DNA of 64,000 nt, taken from the NCBI GenBank assembly GCA_001179505.1, contig CDMY01000592.1, forward strand, positions 177,468 through 241,467, in the 5' to 3' direction. The notes under the pieces are model-generated. The model was given only the letters and a program-made list of their open reading frames with translations, was not told the DNA's origin and searched no databases. Shown piece by piece: positions 51,550 through 63,606 of this stretch. Made by a program: the position numbers and the translations under genes. The DNA comes from Vitrella brassicaformis. Its lineage: Eukaryota; Sar; Vitrellaceae. Numbering within the stretch: the first letter of the stretch is position 1; the number at the start of each line of letters is the position of its first letter.

Positions 51550-53946
51550 ATGCGTCGTCTCGCCGGTTTGTGGGCCCTTGCAGCATCGTACAGCTGCTGC
51601 GCCGCTGCCAGATCTGAGATCGGTGCGTATGTGAGCCCCGTCACACAGCCGCCATGCGGCGGCAGATCAGCAGGAGGTGTGATGAGGATCTCTCGCCGGC
51701 CGTCCTCCCCTGCTGCTCCCCAGCCGCCCCCGCTATCAGCCGTCAGTGCATTGCCGGCTGCTGCGGCATCCCCCGTGGCAGCTTCGGGAGCATCTGTGAC
51801 TGTCAAGGGTGAGTCAAGACTTAGTCAGCCGCACCAATCAATCAGCCAGGGAGCAATAGCCAGGGAGGGGATGACAAGGCAAGGCAGAGGTCTGAGTGAG
51901 TCAGACGTCGACGCATGCACGTGTGCGAATGAATGGAACCAACCGTCGATTGTGCTTGTGGGTGTCATGCATGTCAGGCCTTTATGCCCTACTGCAGGTG
52001 AGGTGCGTGTCCGAGTCCCCCCTGAGCGTGTCAGAACAACGAATGATTGGCTTGTCAGTCATCCGTGTGTCCGTGTGTGTGGCAGGTCATCTCAGGAGGC
52101 GCCTTGGCTTCGATGGCCGACGCAGGCGGCCTGCTCTCGCCGGACGACACCAAGTACTCTGTGCCCTTGAGCAATCAGACATCAAGCAAACAGGGGGACT
52201 CACACACTCCTTACCTGTGATTGTGTTGTGTATTCAGAGCTCTTTCAAGGCTGTTCTACAACGTGTTTCAGCCATGCCTGCTGTTCGTGGCCCTTGCGGA
52301 GAGCCTGGCACAAGTGAGGATGGATGGGCACAGACAGGACAGACACCACGCCCAGCCTACCTGCTTGCGCTCCTATGTGTGTTGTGTTGTGTGCAGGGTG
52401 GCATGCCTGTGCGTCTGCTGTTGGTCCTGCCCCTGATGGCCCTCATCCACATCATGTTCGGCTTCATTGCCGCATTCACCACGGGAAGACTCACTGGGTG
52501 AATGCGGGGGAGGGAGCCGGGGAGGCAGGCAGGAAAGAAGGAATGGATGGCGTTCGGGTGGATGCGTGGTGTGTTTGTTGGAAATGCAGTTTGTCAATGG
52601 GCGGCCGGGCTCAGAAGGAGCTCAACATCCTCACAGGTCAGTCAGTCAGATACATACAGGTGGATTGACGGGAAATAAAGTGTGAGTCGTAGCTGACTGC
52701 GATTGAATCAAGTCCCCTCCGGGTCCGTCCTAACTGTACGTGCAGGCATCGGGAACGCAGCAACGATCCCGTTTTTATTTATCGATGCGCTTTTCAGAGG
52801 CAGCAACAGCCCCTTACTCTCCCCAGCCCTCGCTGCTGCGGCCGTCTACCTTCTCACCTGGAACCCCATTCTGTGGAGCGTTGGCAACGCCATCCTCTGC
52901 GATGCATTCCCCGACCACACACACGACGGGCAGGGCGGTGAGGCAACAGCGGGCATCGGCGACCTGGCGAGGTCGGCTTTTCTTTCCCCACCTGTCATCG
53001 CCAGCGCCGCCGGGCTAGCCGCTGGCAGCATCGCACCCGTCAGGGCTGCCCTTATCGGGGCAAATGCCCCGCTACGGTTCATATTCAGCTCCCTTCGTTC
53101 TATCGGCGGCGCGGCGTTGCCGGCAGCCGTCATAGTCCTGGGCGGCGCTCTTAGCCGGGCGCTACGGGAGGGCGAGGAGAAAATCACACTAAGCAATGTC
53201 CTACAGGTAAGTGAGTGAGCATCAAGACAGACACGCGGGCGGGTATCCTTGTTGGCTGATTGGTTGATTTGAACACATAAACAGGCCCTTCGTGTGATTT
53301 TTTCGAGGTTTGTTATTGTCCCTGTGTGTGCATTGGGCGCTCTTCGTGGATTCGAGAGGCTGGGGCTGCTCACTGCTCAGGACTCCATGGCGAGGATGAT
53401 AGTTCTCATGACAGGGTGGGTGAGTACATGTCTGCCTGTCTACCTGGCCGGCCATGCACACAAGTGTCAGGCATGTTGTGTGATATTTTGTCGTGTGTTG
53501 TGTTGTGTCTTGTGTTTAGGTGTGCGATGCCGTCGCCCATCATCTACGTGGCGATGTTGAGGATCGCCGGTCAGGCCAAGGGCGCAGGAAGGGCGGCCAA
53601 GATGCTCGCAGTAAGTGAGCAGACACACATGCACAACAGTGATGTTACATAGGCAGGCAGGCAGGCAGGCAAGGCAGAGGGAAGGGACCGAGGAGAGCGG
53701 GTAGGTGCCAGTAGAGTGCGTGCAGTGTCTGCAGTCTGTCGGCGGGGGTCTGGTCTGTCTTGCAAGTACATGCATATCATGTGTATGTATGTATGTACAG
53801 TGGACATGAGGACCAGTACTTACAAAGATGGAGGGGTGTGTCTGTATGGCTGTATATGTTGTGTGCAGGTGCAGTACATGATGGCGCTGGTGCCCATGGC
53901 TTTGTCGCTGTCCTGGGTTCTCAGGGCAAGCGGCATAGCGATTTGA
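51550..53946 (+). CDS. Auxin efflux carrier (PIN/PILS-like) family transporter with N-terminal leader
   Basis: AEC-family proteins are ten-helix membrane carriers of auxin or other organic anions. Exon 51550-51808 encodes a hydrophobic leader (GLWALAASYSCCAAA) and a Pro/Ser/Ala-rich stretch. A 20-nt exon (51978-51997, GLYALLQ) joins to 52086-52153 (SGGALASMADAGGLLSPDDT) and then ALSRLFYNVFQPCLLFVALA, the conserved first helices in which a Leu-Ser start segment leads to an N-x-F-x-P-x-LLF helix. Later come LPLMALIHIMFGFIAAF, LNILTGIGNAATIPFLFIDA, AAAVYLLTWNPILWSVGNAI, ALPAAVIVLGGALSRAL, IFSRFVIVPVCALGALRGFE, CAMPSPIIYVAMLRIAG and MMALVPMALSLSWVL, with a stop at 53946. The leader plus low-complexity linker could direct the protein to the plastid or vacuole. 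The substrate is unknown; auxin is not implied in a protist. Confidence 0.82.
51978..51997 (+). other. 20-nt micro-exon in the AEC transporter gene
   Basis: atgcatgtcag precedes and gtgaggtgcg follows 20 bases coding GLYALLQ together with one base from the upstream exon. It carries the start of the first membrane helix and restores phase 0 for the next exon. Confidence 0.75.
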
Positions 53947-54668
53947 CTTGCGAGCGGGATTTTACCGATGGCGCATGAATCAATCAAAGCCTAGTTGCAT
54001 GCCGTGTGCATGTGATGGTATGCCCAGCCACTCGCACAGTGTGGATGTAAGGGTGTAATCGACTTGTGCGTAGATCAATCAGTTCATCACATTAAGGCTC
54101 CTGTAGAGCTGCCTCAAACGGAGGAATGCAACTCGGAGCCGCAATCGCGAGTTTTCCTTTCCTCCCTCTCCCCTCCCCCCATTCGAGTTTACGGCCTGGG
54201 CGAGCGACCTAGCCAGAAGCTCGCGGTGGAGGGGCGCAGAACCCAGATATAGGTCAGGTATATACATGCATTGTCCTTAACTGAGGGCGGGTTCATCATT
54301 TGTGCTGCATCCTCCCTCTCTTTCCTTGCTGCAGATCCGCCCGGATCCTGACGGGCGCCTCGCCGTGGTGAGCGGTCGCCAGTTTGCGCCGTGTTGGACT
54401 ATCCAACCACCGGTGAGAGGGAGGGATAATGCACGGTGCGGGCGCGCCAGGAAGGAGGGGAAGAGGAGAAGGGAAAAGGATACGATACCTGATCTTCGTT
54501 CGCCATCGTTGTTGTTCCGCCTTCCTGTTGCAGATCTCCATCTCCCTCGGCTGCTAAGAGCGGTCGGTGCGGCAACGCCCCTCACCCACCCCCCATCTGC
54601 CACATCTATCCGCCCATCTGTCCATTCGTCCGTGTGTAGGTACCCCTGTCCCGGGTATCAAGGCCACC
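53947..54668. other. Spacer with a possible unresolved small gene
   Basis: About 720 bases between the transporter stop and the EEP start. Two exon-like pieces lie here: 54335-54412 after ttgctgcag (RPDPDGRLAVVSGRQF, PCWTIQPP, then gtgagagg) and 54535 on after cctgttgcag (ISISLGC then TAA). They could be the end of a small gene or untranslated exons. No family was recognised. Confidence 0.3.
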
Positions 54669-57600
54669 ATGACGGTATCCATTAGCTCCACCCTGTTGCT
54701 GCTGGCTGGCATCCTGCTGGCGTCCACCCTCCTGTCCTTCCCCCTCGCACACGCCGACCAAGTCGCCGAAGAGGCCGCCGACGGACCTGACAGGCGGACC
54801 CGCAGGAGCGGCAGGGTGTCGAAGCCGTCGACGCCATATGATCGGCCAGGGGCAGCAAAGGGGAAGAGAGGCAAGCTCACCGCCGAAAAAGCACGCCTCG
54901 CACTCGAATCAGTTGGGATGGAAGCACCCGAGGCGGCGGCGGGTGCCGGGGCCGCACCGTCGGATAGAATTCCACCCCGCGGTACGCACGACACACCACG
55001 CCATGCATATCATACGCACGTGTGTATGTATGCGTGGGTTGCCTGGCGCAACGCGGACCTTCCATGGATTGGCTGACTGACGCACGGACGAATGGACACA
55101 TGGATGGATGGATGGATGGATGGATGTGCAGAGCAGTGCCTGATAATTACGTGTTCGTTCTGGCTGGTGCATGAATTCATGCCCCATCACTCACTCACTC
55201 TTTGGCTCCCTGTCTGTGTGTGCGTGTGTGTGTGTGTTTGGCAGATGAGTGCCCCAAGGTCGACCCTGGTGCCATGGGGACTGGAGTTCACCTGGCGCCG
55301 CGTTCAGATGGCTCAATGCCCTTCACCATCTTCCACTGGGTACACATGCATGCATTGCATGGATGAATGGCATCCCATCCCACAAGGCAGGTGGGGTGCA
55401 CCGTGCACCATCCTATTACCTGGCCTGGTGTTATCATACCTATTTGTTGGCTGACCTGACTGGCCATATGCGCACATCCATCCTCACACCCATCCATCCA
55501 TCCATCCACCGGTATATGTCTGTGTGTGTGCATTATACGTCAGAATTTGGATTGGATGTTTTCACCCAATGCCCCGCGCGCCGAGTGGGCCAGGAGTCGT
55601 TACGAGGGTCGTGAGAAGGAGGACCTCATCAAGGAGTGCCCACAGAGGTGGGAGCCGGGCGAAGAGTGCGACCACTTAGATTTCAGCCAAGAGCTCGGTA
55701 TGTCAACACACACCACACACACACACACACACAGGGGCAGACACTGAGGTTTTCTCCCGTCCGCTGTGTATGTATGTATGTGTGTGTGTGCATCGTGCGT
55801 CCATCTGTCTGTTTGCTTGTCTGTGTGTGTCAGAGTGGCCGTCTGGATACTCTTTCAAGTGGACGCCCGGCGAAACGGGCCGGCCGGAGACGGAGCGTTC
55901 CACGCCCTGCACCGGGATGAGGGTGCCGGGCGCCGGTCTGATGCACCCCTGCATGAAGCAGTGGGGCCGCATCAAGGCCACCGGCATGTGGATCCGCTGG
56001 CTCTGGCAGCAATACCAACCCAACGTCATCAGCCTCAACGAGGTTCGTAAGCTACAGAGCCACTCAGGGTGGGCCACGTGGGGTGTCGTGGGGCGATCCA
56101 TTGATGGTGATGGGTGGGTGGGATGGACGGATGGACCATAGATAGACCCATGGATGGATGGATGGATGGATGGACGGACCAATCAACCAGCCACTCACTT
56201 CTTTCTGTCTGTCTGTCTGTGTGTGTGTGTGTGTCTGTGGTGCAGATCGACGGGTGCACCACGTTGAAGAATCTGCTGGAGGCCTCCGGGCTCAACAACC
56301 CCCAGCTGACGGGGCCAGGGGTCTTCTGGCCGTACCACTACATGGGCAATGACTACCGCAGCAACCAGCAGGTCGGTTTCCTCACCAACCTGCTCCCAGA
56401 GACACATGCAAACGAACTAGCCGCGCAATTCTATTAAGAACAGCACACAGGACACTAACGGACAGACAGACAGACAGACAGACATGGGGAGAGGGACAGG
56501 GAGAGAGGGAGAGGAGAGGGTATGCATCACTGTCTGTTTTTCTGTCTGTCTGTCTGTCTTTCTGTGTGTGTCTATCTATCTATCAGCCACAAGGGTGTGG
56601 ATACCAGCGATTTCCCTGTGACGAGCAACAAGGAGTGCCAGCAGTACTCTGGTCACGAGCGCGGCAAGGACTACAACTTCAAGAAGCAAGGAGCCATTGG
56701 CCTCAACAAGAACGTCATGTTGGGCGTCGACGTATACGGCCGCAAAATCGCCCTCCTTACCGTGCACCTCAAATCCATCCCCAACGGTAAGACAGACAGA
56801 CAGACAGACAGGGACAGTGGATCTATCTGTTCTGTGTCACCCACCGGTGGGTGTGTCGTGACGCCACCTTTACATCCATCCGTTGGTGGCTGGGGTGGCT
56901 GGGGTGGCTGCAGCGCCGGCCAACTGCATGTATCGAGAGGTGGAGGCCAAACTGATTGACCAACTTATCACGTAGGCACCGTCCCTAGCGCGGCACACGA
57001 CCGCCAATCCCACCCCCCACCCCCCACCCCCCGCCCCACCCCACCATCTCTCTCTCTCTCTGTCTGCGTGGTGTGTGTGGGTGGTGCCCGCCTGCCTGCC
57101 TGTCTGTCTGTCTGTCTGTCTGTACAGTTCGGAGATCCCTGAGGGTTACGAGATCATCCTCTTGGGTGACTTCAACGACTACGACGACAAGGACCCGCTG
57201 ACGCGCGACATGCGCCGCGTCCAACGGGAGGGCCGCTTCTTCCAGCACCCCAATTCCCCCCCCGACCCCGCACTCGACCCAGGCAAGCCCGACACGCCCT
57301 ACATGGACTCGACGCAGGACACATCCGTGAAGGGCAGGGGACCAGCCAACTTCGACGACCACAGCAAGGCGGAAGAGCTGGACGCCGAGGACGAGAGAGA
57401 GTACTACCGTCTGGTATCGGCGGATCAGGAGGAGTCGCAGATGTTCGTGGAGCTCGAGGCCAACACGACACAGGAAGAGTGCGAGGAGGGTGAGGGTGGC
57501 GAGGGGTGCGCCCTGATGGGGTCGTCGTTCCTCGAGACCGATGAAGGGCCCCCGCCCCCCGGCGACGAGGACATGGAGGTGACCGGGGTTCAGCAGGTTC

Positions 57601-58727
57601 AGCCCAAGAAGAAGCGCGCACCGCCCAGCGTTGACCTCTACGCCAACAGCTGGGTCTTCCAAATGATCAAACACGGCTGGCCCTTGTGAGGCGAGCCACA
57701 AACATACACACATCCATGCACACATGACCCGTATGTGTGTGTGTATTTGGCGAGCACTTGTACATGCATGTCTCCTTGTGTGTGTGTGTGTGTGTGTGTC
57801 CCCCTGCATGTCTGTCTGGCTGCAGCGGGCCCGGCCGCCATGGGCATCGTCACAACACGAAGAGGGAGATGTTCAACACCAATATGGCCCTGTCGCAGGA
57901 CAAGCGCTGGTCTCTCGAGTTCATGAAAGCAAGCCAAACCCGTGCGGGGCAGGTCATTGCGTGGCTGCCCCAGCCATTCATACGTTCATACATACATGCG
58001 ATGGTTTGTCAATGTCAATGTCAATGCAGGTCAAGACGCAGATCGACTTCATATTCGTATCAAGGGTGCGGTGCTATATCAGTGGCCCACACCCACACCC
58101 ACCCACGCACACAGACGCATTCATCCATGTCTCTCTCCCTCCCTCCCTCCCTCCCTCTCTCCCTCCGTGTGTGTGTTTTCAGGACTTGTTTCACTGCTTG
58201 AAGACCTTCAAGATCCTCAACCCAGACATGGCGAGCGACCCCGACATGGCGAGCAACCCCGACAAGCCATACTTCACCAGCTACGGCGCCAGCAAGGGCT
58301 TCAAGGGCGAGTAAGGCGCACACACGCCACACAGAGACACAGAGCTTGCTTACCCACGTGTGTGTGTGTATGTATGTATGTACTGTGTGTATGTATGTAT
58401 GTGTATGTATGTGTGTGTATGTGTGTGTGTGTGTGTGTGTGTAGGGACCCGTCGGACCATTTCCCTGTCGTCGGTGAGCAGCACATAGCACACACAGACA
58501 CACATATATCAATCGCATCGCTGCACATATACACAATGAATGAATGGACGCGTGACGTCCCGCCATGCGAGTTGTCTGTGTGTCTGTCCTGTGTGTCAGC
58601 GCATTTCGACTTCAAGTTGGGCGGGTGCGATGCCATGGCGGGACCGTCGGGCGCTTACTACAGAGAGGCCGGGCGGGTCTGCAACATGGGCGGCAGGGAG
58701 GTGCCCTGTAGCATGGCCAAAGAATAA
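54669..58727 (+). CDS. Secreted endonuclease/exonuclease/phosphatase (DNase I-like) family protein
   Basis: EEP-fold hydrolases cut nucleic acids or phosphoesters. The ATG at 54669 (ccaccatg context) opens with a signal peptide (STLLLLAGILLASTLLSF). A basic linker follows, then exons with NFDWMFSPNAPRAEWARSRY, DEREKEDLIKECPQRWEPGE-type acid residues, WLWQQYQPNVISLNEIDGC (Glu of the metal site), VGFLTNLL, RKIALLTVHLKSIPN, EIILLGDFNDYDDKDPLTRD (GDFND motif), QIDFIFVSR and EDPSDHFPVVAHFDF (SDH motif). So the catalytic signatures are present in order. Between GDFND and QIDFIF is a long acidic, Cys-containing insert. A short repeat DPDMASDPDMASNPD occurs near 58225-58262. The joint between VGFLTNLL and HKGVDTSDFP lacks a GT donor before a stop at 56435, so a rare GC donor or a sequence error is likely. 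Confidence 0.8.
56461..56566 (+). repeat. Facing CAGA and TCTG arrays in an EEP gene intron (potential hairpin)
   Basis: A CAGA array at 56461-56484 and a TCTG array at about 56531-56566 lie in the same intron, separated by about 45 bases, and are reverse complements. The second array also makes the polypyrimidine tract of the acceptor at 56585. Confidence 0.85.
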
Positions 58728-59864
58728 ACAGATAGGCAGACAGACAGACCGGCTAACTGACAGAATACAATACAACACAACAGAGTGGTGATAGGTAGCC
58801 ATACGTACACATGCACACGTAGAGGGGGTGGCTGCGGGTTCAAAGGGCGAGTTTTTCGTTCAGAAGGGATGGATGGAATGGCTGCTGGTGTGTGATTTAG
58901 GGGCGACTGCGTGTGGAGTGGAGTGGAGTGGAGTGCAGTGGAACGGATGTGTGTGCGTGGGCGTGGGCGTGTCCAGAGAAGGTGCGCATGGCTAATGAGT
59001 GAGTGTATCGGGGCTGCGTGTGTGCCGGGTGCTGACCAAACAGAGCGACACAAAGGACAACCGCCACGGATATTTCAAACATTGAGGCTGGGAATGCGTT
59101 GGTTGTGTTGATTGTGTTGTGCGTCCAAGAATCCTTCGATCACCACACGAGCAGGTCGACTCGCATTATATACCATTATTCATTGCAACACATTGAAGAG
59201 ACGAACAAATGAACGAGTCGATCAGCATGGAATCAGTCAGTCAGTCAGTCAGTCAAGGAATGAGTCGATGGGTCTGGCCGGACCGTCCGTATTGACACAC
59301 AATGATTAATATGTATACGTACGTACGTATGTATATAGAGCAGCAGCAGCTTCATCAGTACACACACAATGGGTCGATCATCTATCTAATAGCATAAGGT
59401 GCACCGGCCGAGGGGCGGACCGGTGAATTGCGCACACATGGAAGACATGCAAAGCGACTGAGTCACACACCGATACATACGGAATGAGTGAGTGAGTCTT
59501 TCTGGCAAAACGCGCACAAAGGTCCCATCCTCTGTGAAGAATACACATGCACACGAGCTCCATGAGCCGATCGAGTAGCGTTTGTATCCCGCCAGACAGA
59601 CACACACACCCCTCCCCTGGCCCTCTTCTTTCCACTCAGTCAACCAGCGCTCGCTATCCGCACCGCGAACACGTAAGTCAGTCTAAGCCGGCTCGTCTTC
59701 TCTCAGGCAGCCACACATGCATCCATCACGCCAGGCGGCCGCGGCGTGCTCACGTCTGTCTGTCTGTCTGTCTGTTCGTCCGTCTGTGTTTCCCACTACC
59801 CTCCCACTACATGGCCGTCTGTGGTGTGTGTGTGTCTGGTCATCCATCCTTGTTCCTCTTCTAT
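58728..59864. other. Intergenic stretch between convergent genes
   Basis: About 1.1 kb. It contains a gagtg pentamer array (about 58914-58938), an AGTC array (about 59236-59256) and a short GTAC array (about 59317-59330). No convincing coding frame or RNA gene. Confidence 0.55.
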
Positions 59865-62800
59865 CTATGGCCTTTCCCCCTCAGCGCCATTGCTGCTGTC
59901 CGACGCAGACGACCCGTTGACGTGGGTGGCCGCCACGCCGTTGCCCGCCTGCTGCTGGTGGAGGTGGTGGTCGCCGCAGGGTGTGGATGCGGGTGAGAGG
60001 CCCCGCGAGCGCGATGATGTGTTTGATGGCGACAGGGCGAGTGAGTCGACAGAGGGGGGACGGGGGCGCAGCCGGGCGGGTCTCTCACTGTCACTGTCCA
60101 GGTCCAGCTCCTCGAGGTCAGCGATGAGCTCCTCATCCTCCTTGTCGGACTCGGAGTGGCGGTCATTTGGGTGTGGTGGTGCTGGTGAAGCGTTGCTGTC
60201 ACTGCCGTGTGACGGCCTCGGTGGTCCTTCCGGTGCGTGCGATGCGGATGCGACAGGACTCGCCCTCAGCGAGGGGCCTTCAATGGCGTCCACGTAACGC
60301 TCCTTGATCCCCCTCCCAGGGATGCCTGCTCGTACGTACGTACGTACACATGGATGGATACATACACGTGTCTGTGAGTCATGTGTGTCGTGTCTTGTTG
60401 TGTCGTGTGTGAGAGTGTGAGAGTGTGTGCAGGCAGCCGGCGCGTACCGTTGCACACGAGATCGTCCGGATTGAAGACCTTGATGCAGGGAATCCGCCAC
60501 TCCTGCACAAGCACAAAAACACACGTACACTGACCGACTGACTGTGGCAGGCTGACTTTGCTGGCCAACTGCACCAGCATCAGTGACTGCATGGGTGCAT
60601 GTGTATGCGTACCGTTCCGGATGCGTGTAGCTGTGCTGGTCCGGGTGTGTCGTCGCGCACAGTGAGCATGCGGAAGCACGGGTCCAGGATGGCCAGCCAC
60701 GACTGCCGCTGCTGGCTCACGCCCTGCTGACCCTGCAGCTGCTCACGCAACCTGAAGAATACGACGACGCATACGCATACACAGACATAACGAGGGAGAT
60801 ATCCGCGGGCAGGCGGGAGGGTGGGTGGGGGACGTACGCTGTAAGCCAGACATTGTCACTGTTGTAGACTGCCAAGAGAAAGACACCCGCGTCGCTATCC
60901 ATGCACAAAGCCAACCTAAACGAAGAACGGACCGGACCCACCACAGACCGACCGGCAAAGAGGCGTCGGCGGGATCGTGTGGGCTCATGTGGTGAGTACT
61001 GACTGACATGGGGTTCAGGATCATTTTGGCTTCGATCTCTATGGGGATCAGGTAACGCGCAACCACAACGGTCGACGGATTGTCGCCCTCCCTGCAGCCA
61101 GCCAGCCAGCCAATGCACACATGCTCACAGAATGTTCGTGCTTCGGTTGTCGCCCGCCTCTCTCTGTCGTCAGTTTCTTCCTCCTTCCCTCCCCCACTCC
61201 CTCCCTCCCTCCCTGGCTGGGATACCTGAGTGTCTTATAGCCCATCTGTGTGACCTGCCCCTTATTATTCCCTCCCTCCCCCTCCCCGTCCCTGTCGGTG
61301 CTGTCCCCGCCCCCCACCCCGTTGGCCGGCGACCCATCTGTGGACTCCCCCATGCCCACGTCCTGCCCGTCGTGGTGCGAGCTGGCCGTGCTGCCGCTGC
61401 TGGGAGAGGCGTCGGGGCTCACACGCGACGCACCCTCGCCATCCATGGTTGTGGTGCCCAGCGGTCGCGAGGCCACCTTATTCACATCACTCGTGGTGGT
61501 GGTGATGGCAGGTGTCTTGGTGTTGCCGGGCCGTGGGGGCTTCCCTCTGCCCCTGCCGCTTGTGGCCGTGGCGGTCGCTGTCGCTGTTGGTGTGCGTGAT
61601 TGGGTGCTGGTGGTGGCGCCGGCACGTGTGACGGCAGTGGGTCTAAATTTGAGCGGCAGTCTCGGAACGACGCTTTGCTTGATGACTCGGAGGGAATCGC
61701 CCACTTGGCGGGCCTTCAGCCGACACTGCATACAATACACCGTGATAGTAGGCGAAGTGCACAGACAGACGCACGTGAAGTGTATATCAATCACCACCTT
61801 GTTTTTGATTTGTGTGCCGATCTTGGTAAGCAGTCTCGCGTGTTGCTGGTAGAGCGCGTCGGCACCGGCATAGGGGTCGATGACGTGACACTGCACACCC
61901 ACACGTGTACAGACGGGCAGGGCGATACCCGTCCACTCATTCTATTGTGTGTGTGGTGTGTGTACCCTTTTCCAAGCTTCGATGGCCCCGTTGTAGTCCA
62001 GCAGGTATCGGTAAGCCTCGGCCCTGTTGAGCCAGATGTCGGGGTACTCATGGCCGAGCTTGCCAAACAGCATCTCCTACACACACAGATACATCATCAC
62101 TGCATTTCGTGGATGCCGGTGGCTTGCTTGTTTGCTCGTGTGCGTACCGCTCGTGTGAATGCCTTGAGTGCCCTCTCCATGGACGTCCTCAGGGCGGCCT
62201 CCGACTGCACCTTGGTCATGGTCGCCTCCATCAAATACGAGTTGCCTGAGAAAACTGCACACACTCCCACACATGACAAATCGATCGTCCCTCTGAGCGA
62301 GTGGAATGTTGTATGCATTGCCACTTACACCATGAGAAGGGGTCGTCTAGGTTGAGTGCGAGTGCCTGTTTGGTCAGTGCAAACGACTTGTGCATGTTCT
62401 CATGTCGCTCGGGGCTGTTGCCTGTCATGTCAGGATGCAGTCAGTGCGATTTGCATCAACACACACGAGAAAAGACAAGGAGGGAGATACACCAGTAGGA
62501 TGACGTGCAGGTGTGTGCTGGTTGGTTACCCTCTCCTATCGTCCTCATGACCACAGCGAGGTACCGCAGCGGCTTAGCGTCACTAGAGTCCTGATGCACA
62601 CACACACATACCGACCCGTTATTTTGTGGCGTTTGTTATGTTGCTCTTTCCTTCCTCCTGGCTGACCAGTTTGATAGCCCTTTCTAGGCAGTCCCTGGCC
62701 TTGAGCATATCCCTCTTCTTGGCATACGTGTGGCCCAAAGACGTCCACGCATCACACAAACACGGATCCAACTTAACCTGACAGACAGATCATCCACACG

Positions 62801-63494
62801 TGTACGGTGTACAGACAGATACACTCCCACATCGTTGATTGCACATTCAGACAAGCGGTGTACGTCTGTCTGCTTGCACACCGCTTTGGTGAGGAACTTC
62901 TCGGCCTCTTCTGAGTAGTTTTGCTGGTGCGCGTCATGTGCCCGGCCTCGCAGATAGAGCAGGCGGGCCCGATCAACCACACACGAGCTACTCGAATCAC
63001 CAGCACCAAAGGGAACTGACACACACGACAGGCAGGGCAACGATACAGACAAAGAAGGAAAGAAGGAGTGAATGAGTGACATGCACCCTCATCTCTGTTC
63101 GCTTCGGCGCCTTCCCTCTGCATCGCTTGCGAATGCAGTCTGTGTGTGTGCGTATCATGGTACCTGCGGCGACCATGTCAATGAGTGTCATGATGGCCTG
63201 CAGCTCCTGCTGTATCCTCGACTCCTTGTCACTCATGTAATAAAACTCGCATATCTCATCCAGCGCCCGCACACGCCTCTCGACCTCCTGCAGCAGCTCC
63301 GCTTGCGACGGAACCGGCGCTGGCTCACTCATCAAGCCCGCGGTCGCAGCACCCTTCGGCTGCCCCTCCAGCAGCCACTTATGCCGTTCGGCAGGATCGA
63401 TCCATTCATTGGGGGCCTGCATGGCGCCCCCAGTCTCCCCCCCGCCGTTCTCCCCCCGAGCGATGGCGGCTGGCGAACCCGTCCTCGCTGCCAT
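59865..63494 (-). CDS. TTC5: TTC5-like tetratricopeptide repeat protein
   Basis: TTC5 (Strap) is a TPR protein with a C-terminal OB-like fold; in animals it acts in stress responses and recognises nascent tubulin. The - strand gives an N-terminal helix (LLQEVERRVRALDEICEFYY), then TPR blocks: ARLLYLRGRAHDAHQQNYSE, EAEKFLTKAV, KLDPCLCDAWTSLGHTYAKK, DMLKARDCLERAIKL, AKPLRYLAVVMRTIG, SFALTKQALALNLDDPFSW, YPDIWLNRAEAYRYLLDYNG and AIEAWKCHVIDPYAGADALY. After QVGDSLRVIKQSVVPRLP comes a Ser/Thr/Gly-rich insert, then an OB-like region (RLALCMDSDAGVFLLAVYNS), SWLAILDPCFRMLTV and a long acidic, Ser-rich C-terminus ending at 59865. Order and spacing of TPRs match TTC5. Start is 63494 or 63542. It is divergent from the next gene with almost no spacer. 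Confidence 0.82.
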
Positions 63495-63606
63495 CCCGAA
63501 GCGAGCCACACAGCACGGATTGTTTGTGCCGGGTACAGACAAGCTATTTGCAATGAGGTTTGTTTCATAGCTGACTCTCTCACTTGGTATCGTTCCCCAC
63601 CATCAG

